This document shows, piece after piece, positions 1-6,441 of a stretch of 13,282 nt of DNA. Origin of the DNA: Nitrososphaera sp. (GTDB taxonomy: Archaea; Thermoproteota; Nitrososphaeria; Nitrososphaerales; Nitrososphaeraceae). The DNA is taken from NCBI GenBank assembly GCA_023252395.1, contig JAJPDY010000012.1, positions 1-13,282 on the forward strand. Reading direction: 5' to 3'. A program made the position numbers and the translations under genes. The notes under the pieces were generated by a model, which was not told the origin of the DNA, did no database searches, and worked only from the letters and a program-made list of their open reading frames with translations. Each line of letters opens with the position of its first letter. The first letter of the stretch is position 1.

Positions 1-1
1 A

Positions 2-541
2 ACCGCCACTGCAGGCACTATCAGTTTTACGTCAAGCCTGCTTACATGCGCTTCGCTGGCTACAAGAATCCGCCTTCCACCAAGCATTGACAAAATATAT
101 CGACAGTCAGAAAAACAGGCGGACAAAATTGCAGGTATGATTGGTAACAAAGGCAGCTACCTGATACTTGGCGATGGTCTGGTATATCCTGTCGCATTGT
201 ATGGTGCGCTCAAGTTCAATGAAGTTTTTGGTGCAAGAGCCGTCCCTTATCCTGCAGAGGAATTTTGCCATTCCCCAATCTTTAGTATTAGAAAGAGCGA
301 CCAGATAATAGTAATAGCAGCAGAGAATGACAACAAAAAGTTGGACAAGAGATTGAACCAAGAGAGATTTTCTTCTGCTTACATCAACTTTAACGGCACA
401 GGCATCGAGTTGCTATTACAGTCGATATTCTTTATGCAGCTGCTAATACTAAAGCTGGCGCGCTTGCGCGGGCTCGCTGATTGCTACTTTTTGAAGAACA
501 AAAAACTGCTCAGGACAAGCTCGGATTTCATTTACGGCTGA
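2..541 (+). CDS. SIS-domain sugar isomerase/aminotransferase-like protein (5' end outside window)
   Basis: The reading frame is open from base 2, so the gene begins upstream; 179 C-terminal residues are visible. An internal ATG at 137 is not the likely start, because coding-quality sequence (TAGTISFTSSLLTCASLATR) lies before it and resembles the end of a first SIS fold. A second SIS fold follows: YLILGDGLVYPVALYGALKF resembles the 'GRG..YP.A.EGALK.KE' segment of the GlmS isomerase half, and EEFCHSPIFSI sits where GlmS has its 'ELKHGP' segment. SIS domains bind phosphosugars, so sugar-phosphate isomerisation or amination in the cytosol is expected. The usual KHGP segment is altered, so substrate is uncertain. 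The 3' end overlaps the convergent sulfurtransferase gene by 14 bp. Confidence 0.75.
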   Translation, partial: TATAGTISFTSSLLTCASLATRIRLPPSIDKIYRQSEKQADKIAGMIGNKGSYLILGDGLVYPVALYGALKFNEVFGARAVPYPAEEFCHSPIFSIRKSDQIIVIAAENDNKKLDKRLNQERFSSAYINFNGTGIELLLQSIFFMQLLILKLARLRGLADCYFLKNKKLLRTSSDFIYG

Positions 542-1325
542 GCTCAACTGGAAGCTCCGGCCTGTTGCCCCACTCGCCCCACGAGCCAAGGTACATCCGC
601 ACGTTCTTGTAGCCAAGCATCTTGAGCACGACAAAACTATTTGCAGCGCGGTAGCCGCCTTGGCAGTACGTGATAACTTCGGCGTCTTTTGGAATGTCGC
701 GGTACATCTTCTCTAGCCTGTCGGCGCTCTTGAATGTGTCCTGCTCCAAGTTGTCATTCCAGTCAATGTTGACTGCTGACGGGATGTGGCCTGCGCGTGC
801 AGCCCTTATTGCAGAGCCATCATATTCGCTTTTTGAGCGGGCGTCAAGTACTATAGCCTTTTTCTTTTTTATCGCGGATTTTATGCGGGCAAAGTCAGCC
901 ATGATCTTTGGGTCAGGCTTGCCATTGAAACTAGAATGAACAAACGGGTTTGTCTTAGTCTCTGTCTTGTACTCTTCTGCCTTCCATTTGTTGAGCCCTC
1001 CATCCAGCATGGCTACCTTTTCGTGGGAGAAATAAAGCAAAAGCCAGACACCTCTTGCTGCCGATGAACCTGAAACGTCGTCGTAAAACACTACAAATTT
1101 GTTTTTGGAAACCCCGATATTTGAGAGCAGGATCTTTGCCTGTTTGTTGAACTGCTCAATGCCCTGTTTTGAGGTGTCGATCCAGTGGAATTGCATGAGG
1201 TCGATGTTAACTGCGCCCGGTATGTGCGAGTCGGCATAGTCTGAAAACGGCCTCGTGTCAACTATAAGAAGGCTCTTGCTGCCAAGCATACGGCGCAGTT
1301 CAGAGGCAGATATTATGAGGCTCAA
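528..1325 (-). CDS. Tandem-rhodanese sulfurtransferase (thiosulfate/3-mercaptopyruvate type)
   Basis: 265 residues with two rhodanese folds, the normal size for TST/MST enzymes that move sulfane sulfur from thiosulfate or 3-mercaptopyruvate to cyanide or protein thiols. The N-terminal fold (about residues 5-120) has DTRPFSDYADSHIPGAVNID but carries Asp (YDDVSGSSAAR, about 81-91) where a catalytic Cys would be, as usual for the structural half. The C-terminal fold (about 140-262) has LDARSKSEYDG, GHIPSAVNIDW and the active loop CQGGYRA with Cys221, followed by the family-typical GSWGEWG. The loop is closer to thiosulfate (CRKG) than mercaptopyruvate (CG.G) enzymes only by general form, so the donor is not assigned. 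The start is TTG at 1325, close behind an AT-rich promoter shared with mntR; the next in-frame ATG would cut into the first fold. Confidence 0.88.
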   Translation of the reverse strand: MSLIISASELRRMLGSKSLLIVDTRPFSDYADSHIPGAVNIDLMQFHWIDTSKQGIEQFNKQAKILLSNIGVSKNKFVVFYDDVSGSSAARGVWLLLYFSHEKVAMLDGGLNKWKAEEYKTETKTNPFVHSSFNGKPDPKIMADFARIKSAIKKKKAIVLDARSKSEYDGSAIRAARAGHIPSAVNIDWNDNLEQDTFKSADRLEKMYRDIPKDAEVITYCQGGYRAANSFVVLKMLGYKNVRMYLGSWGEWGNRPELPVELSRK

Positions 1326-1351
1326 GGCGCTGCAAGATTTTTTAACGGTGC

Positions 1352-1363
1352 CAATATTTATTG
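1352..1363. promoter_or_regulatory. Shared AT-rich promoter/possible operator between sulfurtransferase and mntR
   Basis: CAATATTTATTG is an exact 5-bp inverted repeat with a 2-nt spacer. It is the best TATA-like element in the divergent gap and its centre lies about 26 bp from a predicted TSS near 1384 (plus) and 1331 (minus), each a few bases before the TTG starts. It could serve both directions. An operator role is inference only. Confidence 0.45.
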
Positions 1364-1387
1364 CTATGAACCGTGGAGCTATTGTAA

Positions 1388-1864
1388 TTGGCGAAGAAGC
1401 TAAAGGCCAGAGCGGATCCGGCTAAGGGAAATCGCCTCGAGTCCATCCGTGATGCCCATAACGTGCAAAAGCTAAGCCGGACGACTCGCATGGAAGACTA
1501 CCTGGAGGTCATTTACGAGCTTATTGCACACAAGGGCTACGCCACCACGGTTGACATTTCCAATTACCTCAATGTTAGCTCGCCAAGCGTAACCAAGATG
1601 CTCCAGCGGTTAAACGAGAGCGGCCACGTCAACTATGAAAAGTACAGGGGCATAAGCCTCACAGAATCTGGGGTGGCAGTCGCAAAGAACATCCACGACA
1701 GGCACGGGGTTTTGGCCGAGTTTCTAAAGATCATAGGAGTCGACGAGGACACCGCCAACAGAGATGCAGAGGGCATAGAGCACCACCTGCACCCGGAGAC
1801 TCTCAAAAAGCTTGAAGAGTTTATCAGACTTGTCAAGAGTCAGGGGCTTGGCGGCCTTCGCTAG
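1388..1864 (+). CDS. mntR: MntR/DtxR-family manganese-responsive transcriptional regulator
   Basis: 158 residues: an N-terminal winged helix (about 35-95, RTTRMEDYLEVIYELIAHKG, then SSPSVTKMLQRL as recognition helix) and a metal-binding dimerisation domain. All first-site ligands known from Bacillus MntR are present at matching spacing: Asp37, Glu40, His106, Glu128, Glu131, His132 (MntR D8, E11, H77, E99, E102, H103). Asp rather than Met at the first ligand is the feature that favours Mn(II) over Fe(II). There is no SH3-like C-terminal domain, as in MntR rather than DtxR. A basic tail of about 34 residues precedes the usual start. An in-frame stop lies at 1385, so TTG 1388 is the earliest start; ATG at 1490 (Met35), which begins exactly where MntR proteins begin, is the alternative. 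The last 4 bp overlap the convergent ATPase gene. Confidence 0.88.
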   Translation: MAKKLKARADPAKGNRLESIRDAHNVQKLSRTTRMEDYLEVIYELIAHKGYATTVDISNYLNVSSPSVTKMLQRLNESGHVNYEKYRGISLTESGVAVAKNIHDRHGVLAEFLKIIGVDEDTANRDAEGIEHHLHPETLKKLEEFIRLVKSQGLGGLR

Positions 1865-3714
1865 TGTTTGCTCAAAAAGACCTTGATCTCCTGACCTGCT
1901 ATTATCGCGTTAACTATCTTTCTTCCAGTGTCTGAGCGCTTGTCTATCTTTACCCTTGCCTTCTTGCCGACCTGGCTGCTCAGGATGTAGTCGTCCTCGA
2001 TGTAAACGTCAACGGTTCGCCCCACCACTTCATCGTCGACAAGGATGTTCACGGATGAGCCACTTTCGCTTATGTCAAACTCTATCTCCTTGCCAAGCGT
2101 AGGGATTTTTGCCTCGACGTCTATCTTTACTCCAAGCATATCTTCTAATTCTGAAACGGTGGCGCCGCCCTTGCCTATCAGCCGGGGCGCCGCCTCTTTG
2201 CTGACTCGCACCTGCACCTTGTTCTCTGAAATGACGTTCACTTCAGCGTTAGGGTCAAACCTGCGCACGACATCCATTATCTTTGACTGTGCGAGCTTTT
2301 TTATGCCACTTGCTTCTGCCGAGCCTGCCTTGGCAAGCTTTGACACTGGCACCACCACGTTTTCCTCCCCATAGGTATAGATCTCGTATTCGATTGCGCC
2401 TGTTTCAAAGTCGCGTACTTCGACAAGTGGCCTTGCAAGGTCTTCTTCTGTCATGCCGGCGGGCACCTTGACTGTCAGGTTCAATTCGTAGACTTTCTTG
2501 ATGCCGCCGTCGCGCACAAAGATTATCGTGTCCAAAATGTGCGGTATCATGCCAAGCTCGACTCTGCCCATGAAGCGCTGTATTGCGTCAAGCGGGCTGC
2601 TTGCGTGCACGACTCCGACCATTCCGACGCCGGCAAGCCTCATGTCTGAAAACACTGCAAAGTCCTGAGCTCTCCTCACCTCGTCAAAGATGGTGTAATC
2701 CGGCCTTACAAGGAGCAGGATGTCGACTGCCTTTTCAAAGCTCCCTTCAAGCGGCCCGTACTGCGTAACTTCGTCTGGCACCTGCAGGTCCCTTGGCGAT
2801 TCAAACGTCTTGACTATCTTGCCCTTTTCAGAATAAAACTGTGCTAGGCTGCTTGCGAGAGTGCTTTTGCCAGAGCCTGGAGGTCCGGCGATTATGACGC
2901 CTTCTGCATTGCCTGCCAGCCGCTCCATCAGTTTGTCGCTTGCGTTATAGTCTGCAAGCACGAGCCGGACTATTGGCCTGACTATAGTCACTTCAAGCCC
3001 GTCAGAGAACGGCGGCCTTGTTATCGCAATTCTGAAATTGCCAAACTGTATGACCGTGGCTCCGCTTCTGCTAATCTCTACAGAGCCGGTGCCAGAGACC
3101 CTGCTTGCCTCCGACACTTCCTTTATGATGTTTGACAGCTGCGCATAAGTGGTCTTGTCTTCAGAAATCTTTACCAGCTTGAAGTCGCCGGGCTTGCCGC
3201 GCTTTGCCATAGGATAGGTCCCTTCTTTCAGGTGCACGCTCATCGTGCTTTCGTCAAAGTACTTTTCAAATTCAAGGTCGGTAGTCTTTGTCGGTGCCCG
3301 TATGTGCATCGATTTTATCCCCTGTGCTTCTGCGACAAGGGCCTGCACATAGTCTGCAGTGATAAGCGTGGCAGACTCTTGCATCGCAACGTCTTTGATT
3401 ATCGCGTCTATCCTGCCCTGCTTTGCAAGCCGGATGTCGTTCAGGTCCGGCCTCTGCCCCACAAACCTGAGGCCAACTTTTTTGGCAGAGCAAAGCTCGT
3501 GCATCTTTTTTATTTCTTCAAGGCCGACAAAGCCATGCTCTTTGTTAGTCGACGCCTGCGACTGGAGCTCGTCTAGCACCGCAAGCGGGATTATGAGTTC
3601 GCTTCCTTCCCCTATCTTGCCGGCTTCAAGCATCTTTGTTATCTCGCCATCAATGATTATGCTGGTATCAAGAACGAATTTCATGTTGCTCAAACGATAT
3701 CCTAGCTCCATCAT
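1861..3714 (-). CDS. PIN-domain / secretion-type ATPase / KH-domain protein (PINA-like)
   Basis: 617 residues in three parts. Residues about 11-140 form a PIN nuclease fold (LDTSIIIDG with Asp16, LDEL Asp48/Glu49, RIDAII Asp103, ITADY Asp121). Residues about 235-410 form a PilT/VirB11-type ATPase with Walker A GPPGSGKST (277-285), Walker B YTIFDEVRR (340-348, D344/E345) and a conserved GVVHASSPLDAIQRF segment. Residues about 470-535 hold a KH fold with RLIGKGG, followed by a basic beta-rich tail (about 545-617). This order matches the archaeal PINA family, one member of which was described in Sulfolobus as a Holliday-junction-migrating ATPase; that role is knowledge of the family, not shown here. 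Starts at 3714 or 3711 (tandem ATG) fit the TATA box at 3731-3740; ATG 3684, right before the PIN fold, is also possible. Confidence 0.88.
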   Translation of the reverse strand: MMELGYRLSNMKFVLDTSIIIDGEITKMLEAGKIGEGSELIIPLAVLDELQSQASTNKEHGFVGLEEIKKMHELCSAKKVGLRFVGQRPDLNDIRLAKQGRIDAIIKDVAMQESATLITADYVQALVAEAQGIKSMHIRAPTKTTDLEFEKYFDESTMSVHLKEGTYPMAKRGKPGDFKLVKISEDKTTYAQLSNIIKEVSEASRVSGTGSVEISRSGATVIQFGNFRIAITRPPFSDGLEVTIVRPIVRLVLADYNASDKLMERLAGNAEGVIIAGPPGSGKSTLASSLAQFYSEKGKIVKTFESPRDLQVPDEVTQYGPLEGSFEKAVDILLLVRPDYTIFDEVRRAQDFAVFSDMRLAGVGMVGVVHASSPLDAIQRFMGRVELGMIPHILDTIIFVRDGGIKKVYELNLTVKVPAGMTEEDLARPLVEVRDFETGAIEYEIYTYGEENVVVPVSKLAKAGSAEASGIKKLAQSKIMDVVRRFDPNAEVNVISENKVQVRVSKEAAPRLIGKGGATVSELEDMLGVKIDVEAKIPTLGKEIEFDISESGSSVNILVDDEVVGRTVDVYIEDDYILSSQVGKKARVKIDKRSDTGRKIVNAIIAGQEIKVFLSKH

Positions 3715-3730
3715 AGGAATTTAAAGCATT

Positions 3731-3740
3731 TTTTATAAAA
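3731..3740 (-). promoter_or_regulatory. TATA box of the PINA-like gene
   Basis: TTTTATAAAA is a perfect palindrome about 25 bp before the tandem ATG codons at 3714/3711 on the minus strand, implying a leaderless or almost leaderless transcript. Confidence 0.55.
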
Positions 3741-3770
3741 CTAGCCTTTTGGCCAGATAATCAATAACAA

Positions 3771-3776
3771 TTTAAG
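3771..3776 (+). promoter_or_regulatory. TATA-like box of the PII-like gene
   Basis: CAATTTAAGG has its TTTAAG core centred about 28 bp before ATG 3802, so the predicted TSS is within a few bases of the start codon and no Shine-Dalgarno site is needed. Confidence 0.5.
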
Positions 3777-3801
3777 GCTGATATTGTGCATTGATCTTTA
3801 A

Positions 3802-4143
3802 ATGAAGAAGGTAGAAGCCATCATCAGGTCGGAAAGAATGCCTGTAGTAAAGGAAAAGCTAAGGCAGATGGGAATTGGCGGCATGACGATTTCTACAGTA
3901 TCTGGTTGGAGCAAGCAGCGAGAGCTTCATCTGCAATGGAGGGGGCAGCCTGTTGCATATGACCTGCTGCCAAGAGTAAAGTTCGAGATAGTCATCCCTG
4001 ACGAGCAGGTGGACAAGGTTGTGCAGACAGTCATTGAATCTGCAAGGACTGGCGAGCACGGCGACGGCGTAATATTTGTCTCGACGATAGACCAGGCATT
4101 CAACATAGCCACGCTTGACAAGGACGAAAAAGTAGTCGTTTGA
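3802..4143 (+). CDS. Divergent PII (GlnB/GlnK-like) signalling protein
   Basis: 113 residues, normal PII length. It begins MKKVEAIIRSERMPVVKEKL, a typical first strand and helix, and keeps the hallmark DLLPRVKFEIVIPDEQVD (54-71) and the B-loop TGEHGDG (83-89). PII trimers sense ATP/ADP and 2-oxoglutarate and control nitrogen transport and assimilation. Several residues differ from the canonical family: position 51 in the T-loop is Val, so uridylylation of Tyr51 is impossible; Lys90 is Val; and the Arg101/Arg103 pair that grips ATP is replaced in the segment FNIATLDKDEK. Gln39 is kept. Nucleotide binding may therefore be altered or lost. No Amt transporter is adjacent; the next gene is a secreted metalloprotease 2 nt downstream, probably co-transcribed. 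Confidence 0.85.
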   Translation: MKKVEAIIRSERMPVVKEKLRQMGIGGMTISTVSGWSKQRELHLQWRGQPVAYDLLPRVKFEIVIPDEQVDKVVQTVIESARTGEHGDGVIFVSTIDQAFNIATLDKDEKVVV

Positions 4144-4145
4144 AA

Positions 4146-4832
4146 ATGTACAGGAAATTGTCGCGTCTAGCAGTGGCAGCGACATTTCTTGTAGTCATTT
4201 TTGTTTTTAATTTCATTCCTGCTTTTGCCGCAAAATACTATCAAGAGCAGACGAACTTTTCAGAAACTTCGGTGCCTCTGGCACAATACAGCTGGGACCA
4301 AGACGAAATAGATGTCTGCATCTACAAGGAAAACAGCGTGCCAAACTCGTATTACGTATGGACAAAGCTTGCAGTGCAAAGCTGGCGCCAAGCGCTAAGA
4401 GAATATACCGACAACCAAGAGGCATGGGACATAACTGCCCGCTACGTCAAGTCTCAGGCGGCGCTTGAATCGTGCGACGTCAAAGTCTACATTTACGATA
4501 CATACAAGGACTTTCATGACTACCCCGCCCAGACAGGGGCATATACTTCGGTAAAATACAACGATAACGGCGGTGACCTTGACGCAACGGTCTACCTTTC
4601 GCCACTTGTACTGCATGGCGACGGCAAGACTGAAATCAACCTGCCCTCATATGCCTTTAGAAATTCGGCAGTGCATGAAATCGGGCACGTACTTGGCCTC
4701 GGCCATATGCAATCGACGAAAGGGTACCTGATGTCGCCCCAGTTTGACTTTTGGGAAGAAAAGGACCAGCTGCCGATCACCACGCTAGAGCTTGGCGCGC
4801 TGGTCAAGATATACGGGACTGACGGATTTTGA
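4146..4832 (+). CDS. Secreted matrixin-type zinc metalloprotease
   Basis: 228 residues from ATG 4146, which follows the PII-like stop by 2 nt; a TTG at 4140 would add two residues and overlap it. Residues 1-29 look like a signal peptide: basic start MYRKLSRL, a hydrophobic stretch VAATFLVVIFVFNFI, then PAFAA with a likely cut after AFA. The mature part has the metzincin zinc site HEIGHVLGLGH (His177, Glu178, His181, His187) and a Met-turn in GYLMSP (Met196), matching peptidase family M10A (matrixins). There are two Cys (about 58 and 110) that could form a disulfide. It should act outside the membrane on proteins or peptides; substrate unknown. No propeptide with a cysteine-switch motif was seen. 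Confidence 0.88.
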   Translation: MYRKLSRLAVAATFLVVIFVFNFIPAFAAKYYQEQTNFSETSVPLAQYSWDQDEIDVCIYKENSVPNSYYVWTKLAVQSWRQALREYTDNQEAWDITARYVKSQAALESCDVKVYIYDTYKDFHDYPAQTGAYTSVKYNDNGGDLDATVYLSPLVLHGDGKTEINLPSYAFRNSAVHEIGHVLGLGHMQSTKGYLMSPQFDFWEEKDQLPITTLELGALVKIYGTDGF

Positions 4833-4836
4833 ATTG

Positions 4837-4845
4837 TTAAATATC
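4837..4845 (+). promoter_or_regulatory. TATA box of the small zinc-finger gene
   Basis: TTAAATATC is centred 26 bp before ATG 4867, the ideal distance for a leaderless archaeal transcript. This argues for the short start rather than a longer frame reaching back into the protease gene. Confidence 0.6.
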
Positions 4846-4866
4846 TTGCAACAACAATTGCTAGAC

Positions 4867-4989
4867 ATGGCAGAAAAGGATAGCGCGCCTGTTGTATGCA
4901 GTAAGTGCAACACTACCTTCCCAACAGACTTGGAATATCTACAGCATTATAACCAAGAACATGCAGAGCCGGCAGAAAATATAGGATAA
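4867..4989 (+). CDS. 40-residue C2H2 zinc-finger protein
   Basis: A 40-residue protein whose centre is a classical C2H2 finger: VCSKCNTTFPTDLEYLQHYNQEH, i.e. Cys-X2-Cys-X12-His-X4-His with the usual hydrophobic Phe and Leu positions. The frame is open further upstream to 4792, but that part lies inside the protease gene and a TATA box sits exactly 26 bp before ATG 4867. Single-finger microproteins of this kind are common in Thaumarchaeota and Halobacteria; they may bind nucleic acid or protein. The specific partner is unknown. Downstream, a convergent hypothetical gene ends 3 bp away. Confidence 0.75.
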   Translation: MAEKDSAPVVCSKCNTTFPTDLEYLQHYNQEHAEPAENIG

Positions 4990-4992
4990 GGA

Positions 4993-5193
4993 TCAGGCAA
5001 CAAGCAGCTTTTCTTCGATCCTGTACAAGGCTAGGTTGACATAGTCGTTGGTAATAAGCGACGGTATCTTTAGCTGCTGACTTTTTGGAAGCATTGAGTT
5101 TATGGAATAGAGTATCTCGATTTTCCTGTCGATCTCGGACTCATTTTTGCACTCTTCAATCAATGCCGCCACGTTTCTGCGAATATGGTCCAT
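4993..5193 (-). CDS. Small hypothetical protein (66 aa), probably helical
   Basis: 66 residues, acidic/basic and leucine/isoleucine-rich (IEECKNESEIDRKIEILYSI, then ITNDYVNLALYRIEEKLL), predicted mostly alpha-helical with a short proline-containing linker (MLPKSQQLKIPS). No transmembrane segment, no metal motif and only one Cys. I do not recognise the family. The ATG at 5193 is preceded at 5224-5232 by a TATA-like GTTATAAGC, giving a short leader of about 9 nt. Amino-acid make-up and independent promoter support a real gene. Confidence 0.6.
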   Translation of the reverse strand: MDHIRRNVAALIEECKNESEIDRKIEILYSINSMLPKSQQLKIPSLITNDYVNLALYRIEEKLLVA

Positions 5194-5223
5194 TTTCCGT
5201 CTGCTGATTGAATAATCATGCTA

Positions 5224-5232
5224 GCTTATAAC
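5224..5232 (-). promoter_or_regulatory. TATA-like box of the 66-aa gene
   Basis: GTTATAAGC on the minus strand, centred about 35 bp before ATG 5193, predicts a TSS near 5202. The same 148-bp divergent gap also carries the methionine aminopeptidase promoter. Confidence 0.4.
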
Positions 5233-5310
5233 GAGTGTAGAGGTTGTACCAGTGCAAAGGGTACCTAACAATTCTTTATAGCCAGTCACCACTTGCGCGC
5301 CGCACAATCT

Positions 5311-5318
5311 CTATATAG
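5311..5318 (+). promoter_or_regulatory. TATA box of the methionine aminopeptidase gene
   Basis: CTATATAG is centred about 27 bp upstream of ATG 5342, consistent with a leaderless message. Confidence 0.6.
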
Positions 5319-5341
5319 GAACCAGCAGCAATTCCAAGTAG

Positions 5342-6235
5342 ATGAATTTTGAATGCTATCTGCAAGCCGGCAAGATAGCATCAGAAGTGAGGGAAAATGC
5401 GCGCAGGAAATATCACGTAGGCTCGACTCTGCTTGAAATTTGCGAGTCAGTCGAAGCGCAGATCCGCAGCATGGGCGCCGAGCCGGCTTTTCCTGTCAAT
5501 ACAAGCCTTAACGACATTGCCGCACACTATACTGCAGAGCCGGGCGACGCCACTATTGTAAAGGAAGGCGACGTGCTCAAGATAGACATCGGGGTGCATA
5601 TCGATGGCTATATCGCAGACACGGCAGTCACCGTGTGCTACGATCCAAAATATGAAGCGCTTGTCAGGACCGCCGAAGCGGCGCTTGGCGAAGCTGTGCG
5701 GATGGCAAGGGCCAACACCAAGGCAGGCGACATAGGCAGAACTATAGAGTCCACGATAACAAAGATGGGGTTCAGGCCAATCCAGAATCTGAGCGGCCAT
5801 TCGCTTCAGCAGTATACAATCCACGCAGGCAAGTCCATACCAAACATCTGGACAAGAGGCTCTTCATTCGCGCTTCTTCCAAATGAGGCCTATGCGATCG
5901 AGCCCTTTGTCACGACAAAGGACGGGCAGGGAGTAGTATACGAAGGAAAGACGAGAAACATCTTTGGCATAACTTCCCGCAAGCCCCTCAAGGACAAGGA
6001 GGCAGACGACCTCTTGGAAGCCATATGGAGCAGGTACAAGAGCCTGCCTTTTGCTATGCGATGGCTCACTGACAAGTACGACGAAAAAGAGGTGCGCCGG
6101 CTGATGGACATCCTGACAAAGAAAAAGAACGTGCACGCTTATCCGATACTTGTTGAAGGGCACGGCAAAATAGTGGTTCAGGCAGAGCACACGCTGATCC
6201 CATCAGAATCAGGAGTAAACGTCATCACACTTTAG
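5342..6235 (+). CDS. map: Methionine aminopeptidase, archaeal type II
   Basis: 297 residues, the size of archaeal type IIa enzymes such as the Pyrococcus one. It removes the initiator methionine from new cytosolic proteins when the second residue is small. All five metal ligands fall in place: Asp82 (KIDIGVHIDG), Asp93 (IADTAVTV), His153 (LSGHSL), Glu187 (IEPF) and Glu282 (AEHT). Substrate-side histidines His62 (AAHYTA) and His161 (TIHAGK) are also present. The type II helical insertion is seen at about 212-268 (from KPLKDKEADD to VHAYPI). It starts MNFECYLQAGKIASEVRENA with the typical amphipathic first helix. Its 3' end overlaps the convergent zinc-ribbon gene by 11 bp. Likely housekeeping and monocistronic. 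Confidence 0.95.
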   Translation: MNFECYLQAGKIASEVRENARRKYHVGSTLLEICESVEAQIRSMGAEPAFPVNTSLNDIAAHYTAEPGDATIVKEGDVLKIDIGVHIDGYIADTAVTVCYDPKYEALVRTAEAALGEAVRMARANTKAGDIGRTIESTITKMGFRPIQNLSGHSLQQYTIHAGKSIPNIWTRGSSFALLPNEAYAIEPFVTTKDGQGVVYEGKTRNIFGITSRKPLKDKEADDLLEAIWSRYKSLPFAMRWLTDKYDEKEVRRLMDILTKKKNVHAYPILVEGHGKIVVQAEHTLIPSESGVNVITL

Positions 6236-6440
6236 ACTTGTTATTATCTTTGTCTGGCGGGTACTCGCCGTAAATTGCCGTGACAAGTGTGTTTGAAGAA
6301 GAACATTTTTTGCACTGCATGCCTGCGCCAAAGACATAGTCGCCATCCTCAAAGCGCCTCCTTGTTTTCTCGCTGCATGACTTGCAGGTATCTTCCGCGT
6401 ATATCTCTGGTGTGACTTCCTTTTTCTTTCCAAACAGCAT
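6225..6440 (-). CDS. Small zinc-ribbon protein (71 aa)
   Basis: From ATG 6440 the protein has 71 residues. It carries two CxxC knuckles, Cys19-Lys-Ser-Cys22 and Cys43-Lys-Lys-Cys46, 20 residues apart, the pattern of a four-Cys zinc ribbon. Arg/Lys-rich segments (FGKKKEV, KTRRRF) suggest contact with nucleic acid or an acidic partner. ATG 6440 follows the stop of the DUF1512 gene after a single base, which implies translational coupling; a longer start at 6458 would overlap that gene and is less likely. The tail overlaps the end of the aminopeptidase gene on the other strand. Function unknown. Confidence 0.68.
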   Translation of the reverse strand: MLFGKKKEVTPEIYAEDTCKSCSEKTRRRFEDGDYVFGAGMQCKKCSSSNTLVTAIYGEYPPDKDNNKSKV

Positions 6441-6441
6441 G

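Noticed and set aside
3232..3724. Several plus-strand frames opposite the PINA-like gene
   Set aside because: Mutually overlapping, with composition typical of antisense shadow frames; the minus-strand frame has clear domain motifs.
4792..4866. Longer N terminus for the zinc-finger protein
   Set aside because: It would overlap the protease gene and include the gene's own TATA box; ATG 4867 fits the promoter spacing.
5246..5263. GTACC...GGTAC hairpin in the 5194-5341 gap
   Set aside because: Only 5 bp of stem with no relation to a promoter or gene end; likely chance.
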